Source: Limimaricola pyoseonensis (GTDB lineage: Bacteria > Pseudomonadota > Alphaproteobacteria > Rhodobacterales > Rhodobacteraceae). From it: a stretch of 64,000 nt of DNA. The notes beneath the pieces are model-generated. The model was not told where the DNA came from. It saw only the letters and a list, made by a program, of their open reading frames with translations, and ran no database searches. Every line of letters starts with the position of its first letter. Positions within the stretch are counted from its first letter, which is position 1. Below are positions 1-10,355 of this stretch, one piece after another. The DNA lies in the NCBI RefSeq assembly GCF_900102015.1, contig NZ_FNAT01000004.1:62001-126000 (forward strand), given 5' to 3'. The position numbers were made by a program, and so were the translations under genes.

Positions 1-647
1 TCGCGGCGAAACGCATGGAGTTCGAGGGCACCGAGATCCAGTCCCTGCCCGAGCGCAGGATGCGCGACCTGCGCGGCGCGCGGATCTCGATGATCATGCA
101 GGACCCGAAATTCTCGCTGAACCCGGTGATGACCGTGGGCCGCCAGATCGCCGAGGCGCTACAGGCGCATGAGCGGCTCGGCCGCCGCGCCACCCGCGAG
201 CGGGTGCTCGAGATGCTCGAGGCGGTGCGCATCAACGACCCCGAGCGGGTGGCGTCGATGTACCCGCACGAGATCTCGGGCGGCATGGGCCAGCGGGTGA
301 TGATCGCGATGATGCTGATCCCGCGCCCGAGCCTGCTGATCGCCGACGAGCCGACCTCGGCGCTCGATGTCAGCGTGCAGGCGCAGGTGCTCGACCTGAT
401 CGACGAGCTGGTGCGCGATCACGGCATGGGGCTGATCCTGATCAGCCACGACCTCAACCTCGTCTCGCGCTACTGCGACCGGATCATGGTGATGAACGCG
501 GGCCGCGTGGTCGAAAGCTGCGCCGCGTCAGAGCTGCACCGCGCGCAGCACCCCTACACGCAGGGGCTGCTCGCCGCCGTGCCGCGCATGCACGAGACGC
601 GGCCCACCCTCCCGGTCCTCGACCGCAGCCAGTGGAGCGGCACATGA
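1..647 (+). CDS. ABC transporter ATP-binding protein, DppD/OppD type (5' end missing)
   Basis: C-terminal part of an ATPase of the oligopeptide/dipeptide/nickel ABC family, which would power import on the inner face of the cytoplasmic membrane. The frame is open from base 3, so the start and the Walker A motif lie before the window; the ATG at 15 is internal. Visible are a Q-loop (MQDP, near 102), the signature SGGMGQR (276-296), Walker B LLIADEP (333-353) with the D-loop SALD, and the switch His in LISHDL. The end pairs with the next ATPase through an ATGA overlap, the usual DppD-DppF arrangement. The substrate cannot be told. The 'GMGQR' variant of the signature is common in this subfamily. 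Confidence 0.9.
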   Translation, partial: AAKRMEFEGTEIQSLPERRMRDLRGARISMIMQDPKFSLNPVMTVGRQIAEALQAHERLGRRATRERVLEMLEAVRINDPERVASMYPHEISGGMGQRVMIAMMLIPRPSLLIADEPTSALDVSVQAQVLDLIDELVRDHGMGLILISHDLNLVSRYCDRIMVMNAGRVVESCAASELHRAQHPYTQGLLAAVPRMHETRPTLPVLDRSQWSGT

Positions 648-1387
648 GCGCGATCTCCCTGCAGGATCTCGACATCTCCTACGGCACCGCGAAGGTGGTC
701 GAGGGGGTGAGCTTCGACGTGGCCGAGGGCGAGAGCTTCGCGCTGGTGGGCGAAAGCGGCTCGGGCAAGTCGACCGTGCTGAAGGCGATCGCCGGCCTCG
801 CACCGGACTGGACCGGCGGCATCTCGGTGCTGGGCCAGCCGCGCGGCCACCGGCCCGACCGCGGCTTCGCCCGGCGCTGCCAGATGGTGTTCCAGGACCC
901 CTACGGCTCGCTGCACCCGCGCAAGACGGTCGACACCGTGCTGAGCGAGCCCCTGCAGGTGCACGGGCTCGGCAACCGCGACGCGCGGGTCGAGGAGATG
1001 CTCGGCGCCGTCGGTCTCGACCGGCGGTTCCGCTTCCGCTACCCGCACCAGCTCTCGGGCGGGCAGCGCCAGCGCGTCGCCATCGCGCGGGCGCTGATGC
1101 TCGAGCCCAAGGTGATGCTGCTCGACGAGCCGACCTCGGCGCTCGATGTCAGCGTGCAGGCCGAGATCCTGAACCTTCTGAAGCGGCTGCGCGCCGAGCA
1201 GGGGCTGACCTACCTGATGGTGACGCACAACCTGCCGGTGGTGGGCTTCATGTGCGACCGCATGGCCGTGATGAACCGCGGCCGCGTGGTCGAGATCGCC
1301 CCGGCCGCGGCGCTGCATGACGGCAGCTTTTCTGACCCCTATTCCCGCGCGCTCTACGCCGCCTCCGGCGGCACCGCGCATGACTGA
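644..1387 (+). CDS. ABC transporter ATP-binding protein, DppF/OppF type
   Basis: Second ATPase of a peptide/nickel-type importer, 247 residues. Walker A GESGSGKST is at residues 36-44, the Q-loop FQDPYGS near 89, signature LSGGQRQR near 137 and Walker [12 protein letters not shown] near 160. I use the ATG at 644 because it overlaps the upstream stop as ATGA; the in-frame GTG at 632 lies inside the previous gene. The protein is short for OppF (usually over 300 residues) and ends soon after the D-loop/H-loop region, so it lacks most of the C-terminal oligo_HPY extension. Permease and binding-protein genes would be upstream, outside the window. Confidence 0.9.
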   Translation: MSAISLQDLDISYGTAKVVEGVSFDVAEGESFALVGESGSGKSTVLKAIAGLAPDWTGGISVLGQPRGHRPDRGFARRCQMVFQDPYGSLHPRKTVDTVLSEPLQVHGLGNRDARVEEMLGAVGLDRRFRFRYPHQLSGGQRQRVAIARALMLEPKVMLLDEPTSALDVSVQAEILNLLKRLRAEQGLTYLMVTHNLPVVGFMCDRMAVMNRGRVVEIAPAAALHDGSFSDPYSRALYAASGGTAHD

Positions 1388-1397
1388 AGGACCAGAC

Positions 1398-1913
1398 ATG
1401 ACGACGATTTCCGCGGCGCAGGCCGATTTCCGCGCCGCGCTCGCCGCCGCCCGCGCGCCGGGCGAAGGCTACGCCGCGCTGCAGGCGCTGGCGCAGGCGC
1501 TGCTCGAGGTGCGGCTCTTCACCGTGATGACGGTCGACATGGAGGCGATGCTGGCGCGGCGCGCCTATACCAGCCACCCGGTCGACTACCCCGCCTCCGG
1601 CACCAAGCCGATCGAGATGAACGCCTGGTTCGAGATCGTGCATGGCCGCCACGAGAGCTTCGTCGCCAACCGCCTCGAAGAGATCGACCAGGTGTTTCCC
1701 GACGCCGAGCTGATCGGTCGGCTGGGCTGCGGCTCGGTCATGAACCTGCCGGTGCTGCTGGGCGGCGCGCTGGCCGCGACGGTCAACATGCTCGATGCCG
1801 AGGCACATTTCACGCCAGAGCGCGTGGCGCTGGCCGAGGCCGAGCTGACCCTGCCCGCGATGGCGGCCCTGACGGTGGAAGACCGGCTGGCGGCATCCGC
1901 GCCGCGCGGCTGA
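1398..1913 (+). CDS. GAF-domain-like protein
   Basis: 171-residue protein that reads as a lone GAF domain. It has an N-terminal amphipathic helix, a core strand LFTVMTVD, a central 'F..NRLEEI' segment and the late 'GCGSVMNLPVLLGG.LAATVNML' type strand pair typical of GAF folds. No output domain is attached, so it may bind a small molecule or be a stand-alone enzyme or sensor. It follows the transporter ATPase by 10 bp and is probably in its operon. I chose the ATG at 1398 because GAAGGA sits 6-7 bases upstream; an ATG at 1380 overlapping the previous stop is also possible. Role unknown. Confidence 0.72.
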   Translation: MTTISAAQADFRAALAAARAPGEGYAALQALAQALLEVRLFTVMTVDMEAMLARRAYTSHPVDYPASGTKPIEMNAWFEIVHGRHESFVANRLEEIDQVFPDAELIGRLGCGSVMNLPVLLGGALAATVNMLDAEAHFTPERVALAEAELTLPAMAALTVEDRLAASAPRG

Positions 1914-1930
1914 CGGCCCGATAAGATGAC

Positions 1931-1956
1931 GCCCGCCCGGCTTGGCCCGGGCGGGC
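1931..1956. terminator. Bidirectional terminator hairpin
   Basis: Perfect 10-bp stem GCCCGCCCGG (1931-1940) / CCGGGCGGGC (1947-1956) with a 6-base loop, in the gap between two convergent genes (stops at 1913 and 2001). There is no T-run, so intrinsic termination is inferred from position and stem strength. Confidence 0.6.
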
Positions 1957-2000
1957 GACGGCCCCCGCGCGGGGGGCCGCTTCGGCGGAACGCGCCGGCC

Positions 2001-2828
2001 TCAGTCATCCCAGTCGGGCGCGAGGCTGTCGGGCGACACGATCCGCCCGTCGGGCCGCGCCAGCCCGTCGATCCGGGCGATCTCGTCAGCCGAGAGCTGC
2101 AGCTCCGCCGCCGCGAGGTTCGAGCCGAGGCGCTTTTCCTTCGCGGTCTTCGGGATCGCCACCGCGCCGGGCTTGGACAGGATCCAGGCCACCGTCACCT
2201 CGGCCTCGCTCACGCCATGCGCCTCGGCGATTTCCGACAGCACAGGCTCGTCCATGATCTTGCCCTGCGCCAGCGGCGAATAGGCCTCGAAGGGCATGTC
2301 GCGCTGCTGCATGAAGCCCAACAGCTTCGACTGGTCGATGAAGGGATGGAACTCGATCTGGTTCGCGGCCACCGGCGCCTGCAGGATCTCCTGCGCCTCG
2401 GTCAGCTGCGCGATGGTGAAGTTCGACACGCCGCCATTGCGCACCTTGCCCTCCTCGATCAGCCGGTCGAGCACCGGCAGCGTCTCCGACAGCGGCACCT
2501 CGCGCGAGGGCCAGTGCAGGAGCAGCAGGTCGACATAGTCGGTGCCCAGATCGCGCAGCGACTGCTCGGCGGCGCGGCGGAAGTCGTCTGCGGCGAAGTC
2601 CTTCGGCAGGATCTTGGTGGTCAGGAACACCTGGTCACGCGGCACGCCCGCATCACGGATGCCCTGGCCCACCTCGGCCTCGTTCTCGTAGGCCTGCGCG
2701 GTGTCGATGTGGCGGTAGCCCTCGGCCAGCGCGGCCGAGACGATGCGGCGCGGCGTGTCGCCGTCCATCTTGAAGGTGCCGAGGCCGAGATTGGGGATGC
2801 CGGCGGGGCCGATCTTTCGGATGGTCAT
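2001..2828 (-). CDS. Aldo/keto reductase
   Basis: 275-residue cytoplasmic NADPH-dependent aldo/keto reductase, close to 2,5-diketo-gluconate reductase B/DkgB-like enzymes in length. The catalytic tetrad is visible: Asp42 and Tyr47 in HIDTAQAYENE, Lys72 in TTKI and His105 in LLLLHWP. The late cofactor segment IPKTAKEKRL is near residue 226. The start ATG has GGAGGAGAC-like sequence upstream. It lies 67 bp downstream of the MFS gene on the same strand and may be its operon partner. The physiological aldehyde or ketone cannot be told. Confidence 0.93.
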   Translation of the reverse strand: MTIRKIGPAGIPNLGLGTFKMDGDTPRRIVSAALAEGYRHIDTAQAYENEAEVGQGIRDAGVPRDQVFLTTKILPKDFAADDFRRAAEQSLRDLGTDYVDLLLLHWPSREVPLSETLPVLDRLIEEGKVRNGGVSNFTIAQLTEAQEILQAPVAANQIEFHPFIDQSKLLGFMQQRDMPFEAYSPLAQGKIMDEPVLSEIAEAHGVSEAEVTVAWILSKPGAVAIPKTAKEKRLGSNLAAAELQLSADEIARIDGLARPDGRIVSPDSLAPDWDD

Positions 2829-2895
2829 GGGATGTCTCCTCTTGGGGGTCGGGGGTCAACGCGGCGCGCCCCGGTGCGGTCCGCGCCGCGTGGCG

Positions 2896-4074
2896 TCATT
2901 CGGCGGGCTGCAACGCGGCCCGGCCCGACAGGCGGCCGCTCAGCCGGGTCAGGACGAGGCCCGCGAGCACCACGCCCGCGCCGATCAACGGCGTCGCACC
3001 CAGCCCCGCCGCCTCGACCGTCAGGCCGCCGGCCCAGGCACCGAAGGCGATGCCGAGGTTGAAGGCGCCGATGTTGAGGCCCGAGGCCACGTCGACGGCC
3101 TCGGGCGCCACCTGCCGCGCGATCTGCACGACATAGACCTGCAGCGGCGGCACGTTGGCGAAGGCGAAGCCGCCCCAGAACGCCACAACGGCGACGGCCA
3201 GCACGGGCGAGGTCAGCACCGTGCCCAGCAGCGCCAAGAGCACGGCGAGCCCGCCGAAGATCCAGCTCAGCGCCGCCACCGGGCCGCTGCGGTCGGCGAG
3301 CTTGCCGCCGAGGATGTTGCCCACCGCGACAGAGGCGCCGTAGAGCAGGATCACGAGGCTCACCGCGCCTTCGCCGAGGCCGGTCACGTCGGTCAGCATC
3401 GGGGCGAGATAGGTGAAGGCGATGAAGTTGCCGCCATAGCCCACGGCGGTGATCAGGTAGACCAGCAGCAGCCGGCCCGAGGTCAGCACGCCGAGCTGCT
3501 GGCGCAGGCTCGGCGCCTCGGCCTGGCGCAGCTTCGCGGGCACCAGAGCGGCGCTGGCGACGAAGCCGACCAGGCCGAGCGCGACCACGCCAAGGAAGGT
3601 CGACTGCCAGCCGAAGCTCTGGCCGATCCAGGTGCCGAGCGGCACGCCGGTCACCAGCGCCACGGTCAGCCCCATGAACACGGTGGCGATGGCGCTCGAT
3701 TCCTTCTCGCGCGGGACGAGGTCGGTGGCGATGGTCGAGGCGATGGCGAAGAACACGCCATGCGCGAGACCGGTGGCGAAGCGCGCGGCGATCAGCGCCT
3801 CGTAGCTCGGCGCCACCGAGGCGAAGGCGTTGCCGGCGATGAACAGCGCCATCAGCGCCAGAAGCAGCCGCTTGCGCGGCATCTTCCCGGCCAGCGCGGT
3901 CAGGACCGGCGCGCCGATGGTGACGCCGAGCGCGTAGAGGCTGACCAGAAGCCCGGCCGAGGGCAGCGACACGCCGAGATCGGCGGCGATGGTGGGGATG
4001 AGGCCGACGATCACGAACTCGGTCGTGCCGACGGCGAAGGCGCTGATGGTCAGCGCCCAGAGGGCAAGAGGCAT
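2896..4074 (-). CDS. MFS transporter, AraJ/YdhP-type DHA1 family
   Basis: 392-residue major facilitator with about 12 hydrophobic segments. The opening 'FAVGTTEFVIVGLIPTIAAD' is the typical start of the AraJ/YdhP/SotB-like drug and sugar exporters. The loop 2-3 motif appears as ALAGKMPRKRLL (residues about 60-72), and a second-half loop has GGKLADRSG. It should act as a proton-driven exporter in the inner membrane. It diverges from a LysR gene across 90 bp, so that regulator probably controls it. Substrate unknown. Confidence 0.9.
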   Translation of the reverse strand: MPLALWALTISAFAVGTTEFVIVGLIPTIAADLGVSLPSAGLLVSLYALGVTIGAPVLTALAGKMPRKRLLLALMALFIAGNAFASVAPSYEALIAARFATGLAHGVFFAIASTIATDLVPREKESSAIATVFMGLTVALVTGVPLGTWIGQSFGWQSTFLGVVALGLVGFVASAALVPAKLRQAEAPSLRQQLGVLTSGRLLLVYLITAVGYGGNFIAFTYLAPMLTDVTGLGEGAVSLVILLYGASVAVGNILGGKLADRSGPVAALSWIFGGLAVLLALLGTVLTSPVLAVAVVAFWGGFAFANVPPLQVYVVQIARQVAPEAVDVASGLNIGAFNLGIAFGAWAGGLTVEAAGLGATPLIGAGVVLAGLVLTRLSGRLSGRAALQPAE

Positions 4075-4164
4075 GGGAGGACTCCTTGGGGTCTGCGTCT
4101 CGACCCGGAGCTATCCGCGCCCTAGTCTTCGAAAAACCGCACGGAACCGAACGGAGCATTGCGC

Positions 4165-5055
4165 ATGGCGCAGGAATACCCCGAGCTGCGCGAGATCGCG
4201 GCCTTCGTCGCCGTGGCCGAGGATGGCGGCTTTGCCGAAGCGGCGCGCCGGCTCGACCTCGCGCCCTCCTCGCTCAGCCGCGCCGTGGCCGGGCTCGAGG
4301 CGCGGCTCGGCGTGACGCTGATCCGGCGCACCACGAGGCGCATGGCGCTCACGCCCGAGGGGCAGGAGCTTCTGGCGCGCGGGCGGCGGCTTCTGGAACA
4401 GGCCGGGGAGCTGGCCGAGATCGGCCAAGCGGCGCGCGTGCCGAAGGGGCCGCTCCGGGTCAACGCGGCGGTGCCCTTCATGCTGCATGTCGTGATCCCC
4501 CGCCTGCCCGCCTTCCGCGCCCGCTATCCCGAGATCGAGCTGACGCTGTCGATGACCGACAGCGTCGTCGACCTGATCGGCGCGCATGCCGACGTGGCGA
4601 TCCGGCTCGGCCGGCTGCCGGATTCGGAGCTGCTGCACCGCCGTCTCGGCACCTCGGACTGGCGGCTGGTCGCGGCCCCCGCCTATCTCGACCGGGTCGG
4701 GCGGCCCGAAACGGCGGAGGATCTCGCGCGACTCGAGCAGGTGCGCTTCGTGCAGCCCGCAAGGTTGAACGACTGGCATGTCGCGGGCCGTGACGCGCCG
4801 ATCCGCCCCGTGGCAGCGGCCGGCGCCGACAATGGCGAGGCGGTGCGCCACATGGTGCTGGCGGGGCTCGGGGCGGCGCGCTTCTCGGACTTCATGATCG
4901 ACGCCGACATCGCCGCCGGCCGGGTGGAGGAGCTGTGCCCCGGCCAGCTCGACGAGCCGCCGCTTGCGATCAGCGCGGTCTATGCCGAGCGCGCCAGCGG
5001 CTCGCGCCGGCTGCAGGTCTTCCTCGACTTCCTGGCCGAGGCGCTCGCCGCATAG
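4165..5055 (+). CDS. LysR-family transcriptional regulator
   Basis: 296-residue LysR regulator. The winged HTH covers residues 1-62 (FVAVAEDGGFAEAARRLDLAPSSLSRAVAGLE as hallmark, seen as separate conserved blocks), followed by a periplasmic-binding-like effector domain with the 'LRVNAAVPF' and 'DVAIRLG' blocks found in the CrgA/DmlR-like branch. I chose the ATG at 4165 (ACGGAG 8 bases upstream) over a TTG at 4159. It diverges from the MFS exporter, the classic layout for control of the neighbouring gene. The effector is unknown. Confidence 0.93.
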   Translation: MAQEYPELREIAAFVAVAEDGGFAEAARRLDLAPSSLSRAVAGLEARLGVTLIRRTTRRMALTPEGQELLARGRRLLEQAGELAEIGQAARVPKGPLRVNAAVPFMLHVVIPRLPAFRARYPEIELTLSMTDSVVDLIGAHADVAIRLGRLPDSELLHRRLGTSDWRLVAAPAYLDRVGRPETAEDLARLEQVRFVQPARLNDWHVAGRDAPIRPVAAAGADNGEAVRHMVLAGLGAARFSDFMIDADIAAGRVEELCPGQLDEPPLAISAVYAERASGSRRLQVFLDFLAEALAA

Positions 5056-5061
5056 GCCGCC

Positions 5062-6120
5062 TCAGGCCCGCATCGCGCGGGCCGTCTCGGCGATCAGTTC
5101 GAGGTCGTGCAAGGAATCCTCGAGCCCGGTTCGCACGGGCGCGCCTTCCGTCACCGCCGCGTGGAAGGCGTCGAGCTCGACCCGGAAGGGGTCCTCGTAG
5201 AACGGGCCGATCGTTTCGCTGCGGGCGCCGTTCGGGCCCTGCCCGGTGATCGTGAGCCTTGTCGGCAGGTTGCGGATATAGGGCGTGTCGGTGGTCAGCG
5301 CGTAGCGGCTGTCGTTGGTCAGGATCTCGATCCCGGCATCGAAGACCGGGATGTCGGTGATCACCGCCTCGTAGCTGCAGACGAAATGGCCGTAATCGTA
5401 GATCACGCTGACGCTTTCGCCGCCGGCGCGCTGGCAGGCCGCGACGATGCCGCGCGGGGGGCCGAGCAGGTCGCGCATCGCCGAAAGGCTGTGCGAGGCG
5501 AGGCCCGTGAGCACCCTGTAGGCGCGGATCTCCTCCCGCGAGGCCTCCGCGCCGATCGCGGCGCGCACCAGCCGTTCGGGCAGCGCCCGCGCCTCCGGCG
5601 ACGGGTCGGGCAGGTCGCGTGGGCGCAGCACCGGCCGGGTCTGGGCGGTGAAGAACGGCGCCTCGCAGATCAGGTCGCGGATGCGCACGTGGCGGATCGT
5701 CTCGGCGGCCGGCATCCTGTCGCGCAGCGCGAGGAATGGCCGGGCATAGCGGCGCATGTAGCCCACGAAGACCACACCGCGCGCCGGCCGGCCCAGCAGC
5801 GGGCGCAGCTCGCCTTCGGTCAGGCAGGCGGGCTTCTCGACGAAGACATGCTTGCCCGCCGCGATCGCCGCCTCGAGCTGCGGCGCGTGGAACTGGTCGG
5901 GGGTGAGCAGGAAGACCGCGTCGAGATCCGGGTCTTCGAGCAGCCGGTTCGGATCGGTGCTGCGCAGCCCCGCCCCGTAGCGCCGCCCGATCGTCTCGGT
6001 CAGCTCGGCCGAGAGGTCGGAGACGGCGGCGATCTCGTAGCGCGGATCGTCGGCCAGAAGCGGCAGGTGCATGAGCTGGGCCACCTCGCCCAGGCCGATC
6101 AGGCCGACGCGCAGGGTCAT
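5062..6120 (-). CDS. Gfo/Idh/MocA-family oxidoreductase (island A)
   Basis: 352-residue NAD(P)-dependent dehydrogenase of the Gfo/Idh/MocA family. An N-terminal Rossmann fold starts with VGLIGLGEVAQ (residues 5-15); the conserved EKP is at residues 95-97 in FVEKPACLTEGE; a C-terminal alpha/beta dimerisation domain follows. It is the last gene of a seven-gene minus-strand operon and overlaps the isomerase upstream by 4 bp (ATGA). In such operons these enzymes oxidise a sugar, sugar acid or cyclitol at one hydroxyl. It would act on the product of the nearby hydrolases; the exact substrate is not readable. Confidence 0.88.
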   Translation of the reverse strand: MTLRVGLIGLGEVAQLMHLPLLADDPRYEIAAVSDLSAELTETIGRRYGAGLRSTDPNRLLEDPDLDAVFLLTPDQFHAPQLEAAIAAGKHVFVEKPACLTEGELRPLLGRPARGVVFVGYMRRYARPFLALRDRMPAAETIRHVRIRDLICEAPFFTAQTRPVLRPRDLPDPSPEARALPERLVRAAIGAEASREEIRAYRVLTGLASHSLSAMRDLLGPPRGIVAACQRAGGESVSVIYDYGHFVCSYEAVITDIPVFDAGIEILTNDSRYALTTDTPYIRNLPTRLTITGQGPNGARSETIGPFYEDPFRVELDAFHAAVTEGAPVRTGLEDSLHDLELIAETARAMRA

Positions 6121-6959
6121 TCGAGCGTTCCTTTCAGGTAGTCGAGGTTGCGCCGGGCCAGCGCGGCGGGCGGCTCGGTCGCGGTCTCGGTCCAGTCCTG
6201 CTCGACCACCACCGGCCCGGCGAAGCCGGTGCCGGCGAGGCGCTGCAACAGGCCGGGGATGTCGACCGCGCCCTCCGCGAGCGGGCAGAAGATGCCGCGA
6301 TCCATCGCCCCGCGCGGGTCGATCCGCCCGGCCTGCAGATCGGCCGCGAGGCCGGGATCGACGTTCTTGAGATGCAGGTAGGCCAGCCGGTCGCCCGCCT
6401 CTTCCAGAAACGCCGCCGGATCGTCGCCCCAAGCGGCGTGGTGCCCGGTGTCGAGGCAGAGCGAAAGGCCGGTCTCGTCGAGCAGGCGCCGCACCTCGCG
6501 CGGCCGCTCGATCGCGGTGGCCAGATGCGGATGCACCGACAGCGTCAGGCCGAGCGCGCGGGCGCTGTCATCGGCCGCGCGCAGCTGCTCGAGAATGGCT
6601 TGCCAGGCCTCGGGTTCGGGCCCCCCGGGCCGGTAGCCCGCCCCGCCATCCATCACCACGACATGCGACGCCCCGCAGGCCGCGAGCAGCGCGCCGGTGC
6701 GGCGCAGCGCCGCGCACAGCGCCTCCGCGCCGCCCGGGCCGAGGAAGTCGTGCACATGCACCGCGCCTTCGAGGCCGAGCCGATGCCGCGCCAGCGCCGC
6801 GGCGAGCCGGTCGGGCTCCTCCGGCATGAAGCCGTAGGGGCCAAGCTCGGTCCCGGCATAGCCGGCTCCTGCCAGCTCGGCGAGGTAGCTCTCCCAGCCC
6901 AGCGGCGCGGTCTCGGCGTGAAAGACCCCCCATGACACCGGGGCGTTCGACAGGCGCAT
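6117..6959 (-). CDS. Sugar phosphate isomerase/epimerase family TIM barrel (island A)
   Basis: 280-residue xylose-isomerase-like TIM barrel of the IolE/IolH/UxaE-like superfamily. Likely metal-ligand regions are the Glu in GTELGPYG (near residue 38), the His in LSVHPH (near 162), Asp/His in CLDTGHH (near 190) and the final Glu in VVVEQDW near 255. It is translationally coupled to the dehydrogenase below (ATGA) and 3 bp from the PHP hydrolase above, so the three act in one pathway. An epimerase, isomerase or dehydratase step on a keto-sugar or cyclitol is plausible; the precise reaction is unknown. Confidence 0.83.
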   Translation of the reverse strand: MRLSNAPVSWGVFHAETAPLGWESYLAELAGAGYAGTELGPYGFMPEEPDRLAAALARHRLGLEGAVHVHDFLGPGGAEALCAALRRTGALLAACGASHVVVMDGGAGYRPGGPEPEAWQAILEQLRAADDSARALGLTLSVHPHLATAIERPREVRRLLDETGLSLCLDTGHHAAWGDDPAAFLEEAGDRLAYLHLKNVDPGLAADLQAGRIDPRGAMDRGIFCPLAEGAVDIPGLLQRLAGTGFAGPVVVEQDWTETATEPPAALARRNLDYLKGTLE

Positions 6960-6962
6960 GGC

Positions 6963-8356
6963 TCAGTCCTTCATCCAGATCGGGTTCGACAGGGCGCGCC
7001 GCAGCGGCTGGCGCGCGATCTCGGCCTCGCTCAGCCCCCAAGGCAGCCCGCCACGGCAATCCGCGAAGAACCGCTCCAGCAGCCGCTCGCGCGCGGCGAC
7101 GGCGTGGATCTCGGCCCGCAGGAAGCCGCGCGGCGACACGTCGGGGCGCAGCTCCGCACCCTCGCCGGAGATCGGCAGCCGCGCGATCTCGCCCGTGGCG
7201 TCCCACAGGCTCAGGAGGTCGCCCGCCGCGCCATCGGTCTCGATCGCGACGGTGGCGTCCGGCGTCGCGGTGCCGCCCATCTCCGCCCCGCCCATGCGCA
7301 GCGCCAGATGCGGGCCGTCCGGCGCCTCGGTGACGTAGCCCCGCCCGGCCCGCATCGCGGCCAGCAGCGCCGGCTCGCTCAGCTCCTCGGCCCAGAGCAC
7401 GGTGCAGGGCCGCGCCAGCTCGAACATCGTCTCGGGGCCGAGCCCCTCGGGCTGGTGGCGGTCGCTGCCGCCCAGCAGCGGCAGCCGCATCCCGGCGGCG
7501 AGCCGGTCCTGCCAGCGGCCGAGCGAGATCCAGTTCCGGGCCAGCCAGTGCTGCTGCCAGACCTCCATCGCGTCGGCCTCAGGCCAGTCGTGGCGCCACG
7601 GGATGTCGGGCTTGTCGTGGTTGATCGACAGCATGCCCCCCCGCGCATGCACCTCGCGCGCCAGGGCCTGCGCGTCGCCAGGCGCCCGCAGCCGGAAATC
7701 GACCCAGCCGTCGAGACCGAAGACATTGGCGTGGCCATGCTCTGTCGTCACCTCCATGCCGCGCAGGAACACCAGATCGGGCGAGGAGGCCGGCCCGAAA
7801 TGGTCCCATTGCGTCACCGTGTTGTGGTCGGTGACGGCAAGGAAATCGAGCCCGGCGCGGCGGGCGTTCGCATGCAGCGTCTCGGGCGCGCCCTTGGCGT
7901 CGGAGTGATGCGTGTGGCAGTGCAGGTCGCCGCGGTACCACCCGGCCCCCTCGCGCACGGCGCGGGCCGGGGCCGGCCTCGGCGCCGGATCGCGCGGCGC
8001 GTCGTCGAGGCCGATCTCGACCTCGATCTCCGTGCCGCCGGGCGGCAGCCGGTAGAGCCCGAGGATCACCCGCCAGCGCCCGGCCGGGATCGGCCCCGCG
8101 ACATAGCCCGGCGTCGCGGCGTCGGTCGCCACGAAGACCGCCTCGCGCGCGCCGCCGCTCCAGCCGCGAAAGCCCTCGCGTGCCGGGAATTCCCCGAGCC
8201 GCGGGTCGGCGCAGCCGAGATCGATCACGCAGTCGGGCGCCTTGGGGTAGCGCAGCGCGATGTCGATGCGGGTGGTGCCTTCCGGCACCTCGAAGGGCAC
8301 CTCGAGATAGGGGTCGCGCGCCTTGTCCTCGGGCGTCGCCCGCAGCCGGATCGCGG

Positions 8357-8360
<4 letters not shown>
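6963..8360 (-). CDS. CehA/McbA-type PHP-domain metallohydrolase (island A)
   Basis: 465-residue protein with an N-terminal beta-rich region (residues 1-140) and a PHP phosphoesterase-like domain. Metal-binding motifs are GDLHCHTHHSD (144-154), AVTDHNT (175-181), the EHGHANVFG block (around 208-215) and the late GGSDRHQ. CehA/McbA proteins are named after carbaryl hydrolases, but most relatives are thought to hydrolyse phospho- or carboxyl-esters. No signal peptide is visible, so it should act in the cytoplasm after import. It overlaps the transporter ATPase by 4 bp. A PHP hydrolase inside a sugar-import operon suggests that the imported compound carries an ester- or phosphate-linked group. 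Confidence 0.85.
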
Positions 8361-9457
<1,097 letters not shown>

Positions 9458-9461
9458 GGTT

Positions 9462-10355
9462 TTACGCCTTGATGCCGCCGAAGAACCGGAAGCCGAACTT
9501 CCAGCTGACGAAGAGATAGAGAAGCACGACCGGCAGCGAGTAGAGCAGCGCATAGGCCGCGAGCAGCGTGACGATCGGCGTGCCGGCCTCGGAGTAAAAC
9601 GAGTAGATCGCCACGGAGGCGGGCATCTTCTCGGCCGAGCGCAGCAGGATGAAGGGGATGAGGAACGAGCCCCAGATGTTGACGAAGGCCCAGACCACCA
9701 CCACCACGACGCCGGGCCGGATCACCGGCAGCGCCACGTCGAAGAAGGCTTGCACCGGCGAGGCGCCCGCGACCATCGCGCTTTCCTCGTAGCTGCGCGG
9801 GATGCCGTCGATGAAGTCGCGCAGGATGAACATCGCGGTGGGCAGGAGGCCACCCGCGAAGACCAGGATCACCGACAGGTGGGTGTCGATGATGCCGGCG
9901 CGGGTGATCATCAAAAAGATCGGCACCATCGCTGCCGAGCCCGACACCACCGAGGAGAAGAGCAGCAGCACGTAGGTGACCGCGCGCTTGCCCGGCAGGG
10001 GCGAGCGCGACAGCGCGTAGGAGGCGAGCGTCGCGGCCAGCGCCACCAGAAGCGTGCCGCCGACGCTCTGGATCAGCGAATTGCCGAGCGCGCGGATCGC
10101 GAAGGAGTTCTCCAGCACCTGCCGGAAGTTCGACAGGCTGAACGGCTCGGGGATGGCGAGGCCCAGCTCGGCGCGCGAGTTGAACGGCGCGAACAGGAAC
10201 CACACCAGCGGCAGCGCGAAGATCGCACCGATCAGCGCCGTGAAGAAGGCGAAGCCCGCCCGTCCGAGGAACTGCCGCAGATGGTCGGTCATGCCGTGCT
10301 CCTTGCGCCGGGCGGGCGCGCCCGCACCCATGGCCTGCTGCGACGACGCGCTCAT
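9462..10355 (-). CDS. Carbohydrate ABC transporter permease, MalG/UgpE type (island A)
   Basis: 297-residue inner-membrane permease with six main hydrophobic segments. The EAA loop that docks the ATPase reads EESAMVAGASPVQAF (near residue 200). The C-terminal FGFRFFGGIKA resembles the GG-containing tail of MalG-like subunits. The ATG at 10355 overlaps the upstream permease stop as ATGA; an internal ATG at the MTDHLRQ segment is an alternative. It forms a heterodimer with the preceding permease. Confidence 0.92.
   Translation of the reverse strand: MSASSQQAMGAGAPARRKEHGMTDHLRQFLGRAGFAFFTALIGAIFALPLVWFLFAPFNSRAELGLAIPEPFSLSNFRQVLENSFAIRALGNSLIQSVGGTLLVALAATLASYALSRSPLPGKRAVTYVLLLFSSVVSGSAAMVPIFLMITRAGIIDTHLSVILVFAGGLLPTAMFILRDFIDGIPRSYEESAMVAGASPVQAFFDVALPVIRPGVVVVVVWAFVNIWGSFLIPFILLRSAEKMPASVAIYSFYSEAGTPIVTLLAAYALLYSLPVVLLYLFVSWKFGFRFFGGIKA

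Noticed and set aside
2743-4159. Open frames of over 440 codons on both strands across the MFS gene
   Set aside because: Neither has domain motifs; the minus-strand frame at 2896-4074 reads as a complete 12-helix transporter.
4075-4164. LysR T-N11-A binding site in the MFS/LysR gap
   Set aside because: Several loose matches are possible in this short GC-rich gap, and none stands out with an inverted repeat.
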